In this document: positions 1 to 5,054 of the stretch, in pieces | How the letters are laid out: every line of letters begins with the position of its first letter | Numbering within the stretch: the stretch's first letter is position 1 | DNA from: Acidobacteriota bacterium | GTDB lineage: Bacteria; Acidobacteriota; Terriglobia; Terriglobales; Acidobacteriaceae | Length of the DNA: 5,054 nt | Reading direction: 5' to 3' | Assembly (NCBI GenBank): GCA_021793595.1 | Contig: JAJYSL010000332.1 | Location: 1-5,054, forward strand | Notes under the pieces: generated by a model | What the model saw: only the letters and a program-made list of their open reading frames with translations | Database searches by the model: none | What the model was told of the DNA's origin: nothing | Translations under genes and position numbers: made by a program

Positions 1-1241
1 CAGCTCAGTTGGCCCCAGTCGCGGGTCGGTCCATGCACCAGGTCGGCCCAGTCGGAGAACGTGCTCATAAAGCTGATCGGGAACCAGTCGCGGATCGGCT
101 CGCCCAGCCCGGTCTGGTTCTTGATGTCGTGCGCCATGTGGCTCAACGTGTAGCGTTGCGCCAGGCGGCGCTCATCGCTGATGTCCTCATCGCGACCGGT
201 AAATGAAACCGGCTGGAAGCTCAAAAAGTTAATCGTTTTTGGATTGTCCAGCGCGAACTGAATAATATGTCCGACCTGTTCGTTATTGATGCCGTTGATG
301 ATGGTCGTCACCGGAACAATGTCGACGCCAGCTTCATGCAGGTTGTGGATCGCCTGCAGCTTCACATCGAACAGGTTGCCCACCTTGCGGTGAGAGTTGG
401 CCGCATTGCCGATGCCGTCGAACTGCAGGTACGCATAGCGCAGGCCCGCTTCCGCAGCAGCGCGGCAGAATTCCTTGCTCTTCGCAAACTCAATGCCGTT
501 GGTTGCCGCCTGTACGGAGTTGTACCCAACCTTGCGCGCATACGCCACCGCATCCAGAAAATATGGCGACAGCGTCGGCTCACCGCCGGAGAACTGCACC
601 GACATCTGCCGCTTTGGCTTCACCGTAATCGCATTGTCCAGCATGGTCTTGATTTCGTCCCATGTCAGCTCATGCACAAATCCAACCTGGTTGGCATCCA
701 TAAAGCACGGATCGCACATCATGTTGCAGCGGTTGGTCAAATCAATAGTCAACACCGACCCGCGGCCGTGCGTAATCGTTGAGGTGCCGTGGTCATGCAG
801 CTTCTCGTCATTGTGGGCGCGAATATCACGGCCCGGGAAAACCTCTTCCAGATGCTTGAAGAACGCCGGATCGATCGACATCACATCTTCGAAATGTCCA
901 TGCTTGGGACAATCCTTCACCATCAGGATCTTGCCATCCCGCTCAATAATCTGCGCCTTGATCTCGCCGACCTTCTCGTTCAGGAGCACTTCATGCGGCA
1001 GTTTGCCGTCTACAATCTGTTGGCGAATCTCCGGCAGACACTTCGGACAAAGCGAGTCCGTGGTCCGCGGCCAGCCTAGCGGCGGCTTCTCTTTCTGATA
1101 GGACTTCAGCAGCGGCTTATCGGACCACTTTGGCGTAAACGACTCATTGGGACTGATGCTGTTGAGCTTCTCAAATACGACCCACGCACCCTGCGCCGCC
1201 CAAGTTACCGTCTTTTCCGCGATTTTCATTGCTTTCGGCAT
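1..1241 (-). CDS. Radical SAM enzyme of the MJ0619/Tes-like group (candidate membrane-spanning lipid synthase), C-terminus cut by window edge
   Basis: The reading frame is open without interruption for 413 codons from ATG at 1241 to the window edge. The start is supported by AGGAG at 1251-1255, nine bases upstream; a second in-frame ATG (residue 5) is too far from it. Visible motifs: an N-terminal cysteine region with CPKC at residues 65-68 and CPKHG at 111-115; the radical SAM cluster motif C172-x3-C176-x2-C179; SGGEPTL at 218-224, the SAM-contacting GGEP motif; TNG at 247-249; YLQFDG at 271-276; and FQPVSFTGR at 342-350. This combination, including CPxC then CPxHG ahead of the radical SAM core, is the pattern I know from MJ0619-type proteins. 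That group includes archaeal tetraether synthase, which couples lipid tails by C-C bond formation at unactivated carbons, and bacterial homologues proposed to make membrane-spanning lipids. MJ0619 was earlier described as a pterin methylase, so substrate is open. Family members are around 500 residues, so roughly the last 90, likely with auxiliary-cluster cysteines, are missing. The next codon begins TG, compatible with Cys. Family assignment is strong; the lipid role is inference. Confidence 0.9.
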   Translation of the reverse strand, partial: MPKAMKIAEKTVTWAAQGAWVVFEKLNSISPNESFTPKWSDKPLLKSYQKEKPPLGWPRTTDSLCPKCLPEIRQQIVDGKLPHEVLLNEKVGEIKAQIIERDGKILMVKDCPKHGHFEDVMSIDPAFFKHLEEVFPGRDIRAHNDEKLHDHGTSTITHGRGSVLTIDLTNRCNMMCDPCFMDANQVGFVHELTWDEIKTMLDNAITVKPKRQMSVQFSGGEPTLSPYFLDAVAYARKVGYNSVQAATNGIEFAKSKEFCRAAAEAGLRYAYLQFDGIGNAANSHRKVGNLFDVKLQAIHNLHEAGVDIVPVTTIINGINNEQVGHIIQFALDNPKTINFLSFQPVSFTGRDEDISDERRLAQRYTLSHMAHDIKNQTGLGEPIRDWFPISFMSTFSDWADLVHGPTRDWGQLS

Positions 1242-1250
1242 TTCGTGTTT

Positions 1251-1255
1251 CTCCT
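1251..1255 (-). promoter_or_regulatory. Ribosome binding site of the radical SAM gene
   Basis: The minus strand reads AGGAG here, nine bases before the ATG at 1241 and 21 bases before the in-frame ATG at 1229. The spacing therefore favours the upstream ATG as the start. Confidence 0.7.
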
Positions 1256-1679
1256 GAAATTTCATGCTCGGATGGTTGTTTTGACGTCCGGCGAGGAATC
1301 CTCCCCCACCTTTCGAACGCCCGGCTTAAGTCCATGCAATCAAATCATTTCAAAATCTCTGAGGGACGGATCCCAGCGGACCGTGCCATTTCGCTGTCCC
1401 TATAGAAAGGCCCATAGGCCGCCCCTACTCTCTTGATCAGCTTACGCACCATGCCCGATGCACCGGAACGCGTCTCCATTGAACGGCGGTTTTTATGCAT
1501 CCGATGGAGATTAACCCCATGTGAATGGAACGCCTTAGAAGTAACCTATTGGCTTGCATCTAAAGGCCCCACCCCGCTCCCCATGACGCTTTCGCCACTC
1601 CCGCCTTGGCGCCGTCGAACGGCATTCCGAAAGTCGCGTTTTCGCTCAGTTAAAGTTAAATTTTTCATCAGGCAGTCCC

Positions 1680-1738
1680 ATTTCCCTCGCCATACCGGAG
1701 CACTAAGGCATGGAAGATTCATGCAACAGCAGGGAAAT
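1680..1738. repeat. Inverted repeat with nested hairpin
   Basis: ATTTCCCT at 1680-1687 is exactly complementary to AGGGAAAT at 1731-1738. Between them, GCATG (1708-1712) pairs with CATGC (1720-1724) around a 7-base loop. It lies about 90 to 150 bases past the SDR stop codon. There is no T-run after it, so it does not look like a classical terminator. It could be an RNA structure, a protein-binding site or chance. Confidence 0.4.
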
Positions 1739-1827
1739 ATGCGAATCCGTCGGGAAATCCAACCGAAAGCCCGAGCGTTTCCGCCTAGTGGTAAAGGCCG
1801 GTCGCATTCTCAGCCGTTGAACATACC

Positions 1828-2583
1828 CTACTTGGCGAATCCTGTATTCACCGCTGTGATCCCACCGTCTACAGTGAGCACCGAGCCCGTGATAAACGAA
1901 GCTTCGTCGGAAGCAAGAAAGAGGGCGGCGTTGGCGACATCCTCCGGGCTTCCCAGCCTCCCGATTGGGTACAGCTTGGCCAGCTTCGGTTCCATTTCCG
2001 GATCTCGCTCAAAATGCACTTTCCACCTCTCGGTGACGATTGTGCCAGGGCAAATGCAGTTGATTCGTATCCCGTGCGGAGAGTACTCCCCAACCATGGA
2101 GCGGGACAGACCTAGGATTGCGGCTTTCAGGCCGCTATAAAGATGATCTTTGCCGAACCCCATCAGTGCATTGACCGACGATACATTCACCACGCTCCCG
2201 CCCGCCTGCTGCATCAACGGAAAGGCTGCCTTCATCGAAATCCAGTAACTCTTCAGGCAGACCTCGGTTAATGAGTCCCAATCATTCGCGATCAGGGCAG
2301 CTTCCCCAGCAACCACATTGTTCACGAGTATATTCAGACCGCCGAACCTGTCCTTCGCCGCAGTCATAAGCTCCAAAACGTCGCACTCAGAAGAAGCGTC
2401 TCCGCGCAGATAGAACGATGTGCCGCCGAGACGTTCAATCTCAGATTCGAGCGCCTGTCCAGCGGCCTTGTCGATATCATTGATGGCCACTCTGGCTCCC
2501 TCTTCGGCGAACCGAATCGCAATGGCCCGACCAATACCCTTGGCTCCGCCTACAATCACCGCTACCTTGCTTTTGAGTCGCAT
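1828..2583 (-). CDS. Classical short-chain dehydrogenase/reductase (SDR), substrate unknown
   Basis: A complete 251-residue protein, the usual length of classical SDRs, which are cytosolic NAD(P)-dependent oxidoreductases with a Rossmann fold. The ATG at 2583 is preceded by AAGGA (2592-2596) with eight bases between. Visible motifs: GGAKGIG at 12-18, the dinucleotide-binding glycine motif; D36 at the end of the second strand, which in this family usually indicates NAD(H) preference; NN at 88-89; catalytic Ser136 and the Y149-x3-K153 pair; CPG at 178-180 after strand six; and TVDGG near 237-241, the usual C-terminal region. Four conserved positions differ from consensus: Thr of TGxxxGIG is Gly12, the Ala-Gly of NNAG is Val90-Val91, and the Asn of the N-S-Y-K tetrad (usually in a VNL context) is Cys109. 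It resembles FabG-like and sugar or alcohol dehydrogenase-type SDRs, but substrate cannot be assigned. It stands alone between an 80-base and a 586-base gap, so context gives no pathway. Confidence 0.93.
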   Translation of the reverse strand: MRLKSKVAVIVGGAKGIGRAIAIRFAEEGARVAINDIDKAAGQALESEIERLGGTSFYLRGDASSECDVLELMTAAKDRFGGLNILVNNVVAGEAALIANDWDSLTEVCLKSYWISMKAAFPLMQQAGGSVVNVSSVNALMGFGKDHLYSGLKAAILGLSRSMVGEYSPHGIRINCICPGTIVTERWKVHFERDPEMEPKLAKLYPIGRLGSPEDVANAALFLASDEASFITGSVLTVDGGITAVNTGFAK

Positions 2584-2663
2584 CGATGCAGTCCTTAAAA
2601 TCAGTCGTTCTCAATCGATTCTAGTGGCAGCAGGTTGGCTTGAGTGGTGCACCCAAACTTCGC

Positions 2664-2958
2664 TCACGCTGACATCGAATGGGATCCGCCCTCTTCCGCG
2701 ACATTCCGCGGCATCGCGGCGGCAAGCAGCAAAACCGCTCCGGCGAACAGCAGCGTGTCGAATCCATAGTTGATGCCTTCAACCACCTGCACCGTCCCCC
2801 CTGCAGGTGGCCAGAGAGGCCGCAACAAACACGGGGCCAGCCGCGATGAGCCGGTCGAGTTCGCGTGCGACTACCATGTTTCGCCGGTAAAGGATGAAGC
2901 CGAGGATGAGAGAGATCGATCCTGCGGCCGAGGTCCAGAAAACGGTGGATGAGAACAC
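2664..2958 (-). pseudogene. Remnant of a membrane protein gene, probably DoxX-like, with internal deletion and frame change
   Basis: Two membrane-protein-like segments occur in different minus-strand frames. The upstream segment can start at GTG 2958, with AGGA five bases before it, or at ATG 2877. It encodes a hydrophobic helix ending GFILYRR, then VARELDRLIAAGPVFVAASLA, and stops with TGA at 2779. The downstream segment, in another frame from about 2811, reads VEGINYGFDTLLFAGAVLLL, then AAAMPRN, and stops with TGA at 2664. From memory, the first resembles the N-terminus and the second the C-terminus of acidobacterial DoxX-like membrane proteins of roughly 150-280 residues, so the middle appears to be missing. 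A perfect 9-bp inverted repeat (2783-2810) sits at the junction. The alternatives are two unrelated small membrane ORFs or a sequencing error, but one indel alone cannot restore a full-length family member. The family call is inference; the frame switch is seen directly. Together with its flanks this explains most of the 463-base gap between the transporter and SDR genes. Confidence 0.5.
2783..2810. repeat. Perfect 9-bp inverted repeat at the pseudogene frame junction
   Basis: CCACCTGCA at 2783-2791 is exactly complementary to TGCAGGTGG at 2802-2810, with a 10-base loop containing a six-C run. It lies at the point where membrane-protein-like coding moves from one frame to another. There is no following T-run, so a terminator is unlikely. 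Confidence 0.55.
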
Positions 2959-3046
2959 GGAAGTCCTGCAAACAAGAAAACCGTGCGCGTCTTCGTCGTA
3001 GCAAATACAAATATCGGATGGGTCAGCCGCGCTCCCGCAGAGGAAC

Positions 3047-3952
3047 TCAGTTTCCCTCGGTCAGCGGCACTACATCCCCGCTCCCCATGGCAACATACAA
3101 CCCTGCCCCCAGAATCAACAAGCCCCCCACCAGAACATACGTTCCCGGCTTGTTATGCCATACCAGATAGGAAATCAATGTCCCCGTCACCAACTGGGTG
3201 TAGTGATACTGCGACACATTCGCTGCCGAAGTGTGTTTCACCGCGATGTAGAAACACAGCGTTCCCAGCGCGCAAAACAAACCCATGGCGAACAGGGTGG
3301 TTGTCAGCCGAATCGTCAGCGGCGCGGCATGCACCGTCATCATCAGCGCAAAACCCACGCTTCCCGTCACGAGTCCGGAAAAGAACGCCAAACTCTCTGG
3401 CGACTCGGTCCGAGTCAGCACCCGCGACCACACCATATTTGTAGAAAAACACGCAACACACACCGCACACGCGAGGAAGCCGATCCGATCGCCCTCATGG
3501 CCGCCGCTCCACGGATGGACAGCAATCACCACCCCCGCAAACCCAGCGCCAATCGCCGCTGCCTTCTTCCACGACAGACCTTCGCGCAGAAACACAGCCG
3601 ACAGCAGCGCAATCACCATCGGCGCCATAAAGACCAGAATGTAAAACAGCGTGAGTGTCAGATGTCGCAGCGCAATCACCACGCAGACATTGTTCCCCAT
3701 GTCCAGGCAGGCCCGCGCTACTTGACGCTTCAGGCGATGGGGCCGCAGCACCTGCAATTGGCGTCGCCACAATGCGTACATCGCCAGAAACATGGCCATG
3801 AACAGCCCTAGAAAGGCGACGATCTGATACGCGGGCAGACCTGACTGCCCAATCAGTTTGATTGAGCTATCCGCCAGAACCCAAAAGGTAAAACCAGCCA
3901 GCGCGAACCCAATCGCTCCCAGATCTGAAACCGTTGCTCCCTGACTCTGCAT
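3047..3952 (-). CDS. EamA/DMT-superfamily transporter, ten predicted membrane helices
   Basis: A complete 301-residue, very hydrophobic protein. I count ten helices, at about 11-28, 41-61, 84-99, 101-121, 130-146, 156-176, 185-207, 215-236, 246-266 and 271-289. They fall into two EamA repeats (about 13-145 and 156-289). The first repeat ends with the typical pattern of a helix ending LREGLSWKK followed by a Gly-rich helix (AAAIGAGFAGVVIAV). In the second repeat, the acidic residue often found at the equivalent place is absent (the stretch reads LVWHNKPG). DMT-family proteins are inner-membrane exporters or uptake carriers for metabolites such as amino acids, purines or S-adenosylmethionine, and substrate cannot be predicted here. 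The start at ATG 3952 is the only ATG that keeps the first helix. No good Shine-Dalgarno sequence precedes it: AGAAG directly abuts the ATG. Upstream is a gap of about 155 bases, and the membrane-protein remnant begins 88 bases downstream. Confidence 0.9.
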   Translation of the reverse strand: MQSQGATVSDLGAIGFALAGFTFWVLADSSIKLIGQSGLPAYQIVAFLGLFMAMFLAMYALWRRQLQVLRPHRLKRQVARACLDMGNNVCVVIALRHLTLTLFYILVFMAPMVIALLSAVFLREGLSWKKAAAIGAGFAGVVIAVHPWSGGHEGDRIGFLACAVCVACFSTNMVWSRVLTRTESPESLAFFSGLVTGSVGFALMMTVHAAPLTIRLTTTLFAMGLFCALGTLCFYIAVKHTSAANVSQYHYTQLVTGTLISYLVWHNKPGTYVLVGGLLILGAGLYVAMGSGDVVPLTEGN

Positions 3953-4108
3953 CTTCTATGAAACTACAGGAACGATTCCCCCTCGGCACGGCATGAGCCC
4001 CAAAAAATCGATCGGTCCTGATTCGCGCAAAGCCAAATGGACGCGGCTACAGCAAAAAACATAGCCCGTCATCGCAAGCCAGACAAACTAGTTCCTGCGC
4101 TCCGCCCC

Positions 4109-5050
4109 CTACTGCGGCACACCGCTTTCCTCCAGCGTTACAGAGTTCAGAATGCGCTGGAAGATGACCACCCGCAGGTTCACGTGGCTCGCCAGATCAG
4201 GCACAAATTCCTCAATAAAATTGCCCGATGGACTGATCGCGAACGCCAGCGCCAGGCGCTGCGCCGTGTTCCCAAATCCCTGCCGGTTCGGCCCCGGCAC
4301 AAACGTGTTGCTCACCGCTGCCGTCGCAATTCCGCCAACGAAATTCCCGTAGTTGAACATCGGCTTGCCCGTATAGCTCTGCGACCACGCCACCTGCACA
4401 ATGGCGTGCAGAATTCTGTGCGAGATAGGCAAAAACGGTTCACGGTGATAATGCGGGTCCTGATGCATCAGGGACGGCACCAGAAATGTCCCGAAAAATT
4501 CCCCCGTCATGTCTTCCGTCAAACTCACGCCAGAGTACTTCGCAAAGCCGTCAAAGCCCGGACCATACGGTGAGTGCGAGTCCGACCCGATCCCCACCGC
4601 CGCATCGCCTGCAATCGTGATCAGGTTGAAGGGATCGATGATGCCTTTTACCGCCGACCGCAAATTGTCCCGCGCCGTCAGAGGAACCACATCCGGCCAC
4701 TTCAAATATTGCTCGAACGGCGACGAAATGTACCCGCAACACATATCCAATGGATGCACTGGACACACATCCTTGGGACAGGCATTGTGCAACGCGGGCA
4801 CCGCACGTGGGACCTCTCCCAGATAAGCCGTACTGGAGGAAAACGCGGGCTGGAACTCACGCTTCGGCGGCGGACCAAAGGACTGCTGCGCATTGAACTC
4901 GTCGGCCTCTGCCAACGCAACCTGCTGCCCCCCCCCCCTCAAAAGTGGTGAATTTCGCCGTCGTGGCTGCGGCGCGTGCCGTCCATTCACGTTCCAAACT
5001 GTTCTGGATTGCAGTCCGGTCGCTTCGGGAATCTCGTGCCCCTTGCACAC
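4109..5050 (-). CDS. Conserved acidobacterial hypothetical protein, probably cell-envelope; 5' part uncertain
   Basis: The frame ends with TAG at 4109-4111. Counting from GTG 5050 it gives 313 residues, but it stays open to the window edge, so the true start may lie outside. The region from about residue 107 to 303 resembles a family I associate with Acidobacteria, with features such as PLTARDNLRSAVKG (123-136), SPYGPGFDGFAKYSG (160-174), FLVPSLMHQDPHYH (189-202) and NYGNFVGGIATAAVSN (233-248). Its function is unknown, and an envelope location is inferred from family habit. A Pro/Gln-containing linker and a cysteine group (C91, C96, C104, C105) come before it. The first 37 or so residues do not look like a signal peptide. 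They are joined to the rest through an 11-base homopolymer (4928-4938). With ten bases instead, the other open frame (5048 onward, containing LEREWTARAAATTAKF) would feed into the same protein. The gene body is well supported; everything before residue 41 is doubtful. Confidence 0.7.
   Translation of the reverse strand: MCKGHEIPEATGLQSRTVWNVNGRHAPQPRRRNSPLLRGGGQQVALAEADEFNAQQSFGPPPKREFQPAFSSSTAYLGEVPRAVPALHNACPKDVCPVHPLDMCCGYISSPFEQYLKWPDVVPLTARDNLRSAVKGIIDPFNLITIAGDAAVGIGSDSHSPYGPGFDGFAKYSGVSLTEDMTGEFFGTFLVPSLMHQDPHYHREPFLPISHRILHAIVQVAWSQSYTGKPMFNYGNFVGGIATAAVSNTFVPGPNRQGFGNTAQRLALAFAISPSGNFIEEFVPDLASHVNLRVVIFQRILNSVTLEESGVPQ
4928..4938. repeat. 11-base poly-C (poly-G on the coding strand) inside a coding region
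   Basis: Eleven consecutive C on the plus strand, giving three Gly codons in the minus-strand gene. Both other-side frames upstream matter: with 11 bases the frame from GTG 5050 continues, with 10 the frame from 5048 continues. It may be a length-variable tract or a sequencing/assembly miscount close to a fragment end. Confidence 0.75.
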
Positions 5051-5054
5051 TGTC

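Larger units (their letters stand above)
1242..1827. other. 586-base intergenic region between the SDR and radical SAM genes
   Basis: No recognisable gene lies here. On the minus strand it is the 3' flank of the SDR gene followed by the leader of the radical SAM gene. It holds an 8-bp inverted repeat with a nested 5-bp hairpin (1680-1738), and a possible leader-RNA hairpin around 1532-1565. It also holds a GGCC-CATA-GGCC element at 1409-1420 and an A/T-rich patch near 1650-1672 containing TTAAAGTTAAA. A minus-strand small ORF at 1345-1500 (51 codons, ATG, ends AAA TGA) has no Shine-Dalgarno sequence and matches nothing I recognise, so I do not call it a gene. I see no clear sigma-70 promoter and no stem followed by a T-run that would make an intrinsic terminator for the SDR gene. 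A plus-strand open frame covering 1433-2140 is mostly antisense to the SDR gene and is not credible. Confidence 0.6.

Noticed and set aside
267..782. Plus-strand 171-codon open frame
   Set aside because: Also antisense to the radical SAM coding region, with no recognisable motif. A GC-rich gene commonly leaves such open frames on its other strand.
475..1098. Plus-strand 207-codon open frame
   Set aside because: It lies antisense to the radical SAM gene, whose motifs are unmistakable, and its translation is Ser/Cys-rich without family features.
1409..1420. GGCC-CATA-GGCC element as a terminator or operator
   Set aside because: A four-base self-complementary arm occurs often by chance in GC-rich DNA, and no T-run follows.
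1433..2140. Plus-strand 235-codon open frame
   Set aside because: Its 3' half is antisense to the SDR gene and the rest lies in the intergenic gap. It has no Shine-Dalgarno support and low-complexity Arg/Ser/Pro composition.
2621..3010. Minus-strand 129-codon open frame
   Set aside because: Arg/Cys/His-rich and not protein-like. The other two minus frames across the same bases carry the hydrophobic membrane-protein segments, so this is their shadow.
3155..3811. Plus-strand 218-codon open frame
   Set aside because: Antisense to the transporter, with His/Gln/Arg-rich translation that mirrors hydrophobic codons on the other strand.
1..3952. One operon joining transporter, SDR and radical SAM genes
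   Set aside because: The genes share a strand, but gaps of 586 bases and a broken gene separate them, and no common pathway is evident.
4045..4066. GGCTA/TAGCC hairpin with an A-rich loop between the hypothetical gene and the transporter
   Set aside because: A five-base stem with a 12-base loop and no T-run on either strand is too weak to call a terminator.
4037..4573. Plus-strand 178-codon open frame
   Set aside because: Mostly antisense to the conserved hypothetical gene, Arg/His-rich and without motif.

Overview
The window reads as a fragment of a GC-rich (roughly 55-60%) bacterial chromosome, most likely Acidobacteriota (Terriglobia-like). This lineage call is an inference. It rests on the conserved hypothetical envelope-type protein at the right end and on the membrane-protein remnant in the middle, both of which resemble protein families I associate with acidobacterial genomes. 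The 5,054-base length, the gene cut at the left edge and the doubtful 5' end at the right edge would also fit a complete short metagenomic contig.

All supported genes lie on the minus strand. In transcription order (right to left) they are: a conserved acidobacterial hypothetical protein whose 5' part is uncertain because of an 11-base C/G homopolymer (4109-5050); a ten-helix EamA/DMT-family transporter (3047-3952); a broken membrane-protein gene, probably a DoxX-like protein that lost its middle (2664-2958); a classical short-chain dehydrogenase/reductase with several unusual residues at conserved positions (1828-2583); a 586-base gap with several inverted repeats and one weak small-ORF candidate (1242-1827); and a radical SAM enzyme that runs off the left edge (1-1241).

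The radical SAM protein is the most interesting gene. Its first 413 residues carry an N-terminal CPxC...CPKHG cysteine region, a CX3CX2C radical SAM motif, and a series of motifs (SGGEPTL, TNG, YLQFDG, FQPVSFTGR) characteristic of the MJ0619/Tes-like group. That group includes the archaeal tetraether lipid synthase and the bacterial homologues proposed to make membrane-spanning lipids. Acidobacteria are known for membrane-spanning iso-diabolic acid and branched tetraether lipids, so a role in joining two lipid tails is an attractive hypothesis, not a proven function.

The genes do not form a tight operon: gaps are about 155, 88, 80 and 586 bases, and no shared pathway is evident. I found no tRNA, rRNA, CRISPR array, insertion sequence or convincing intrinsic terminator.
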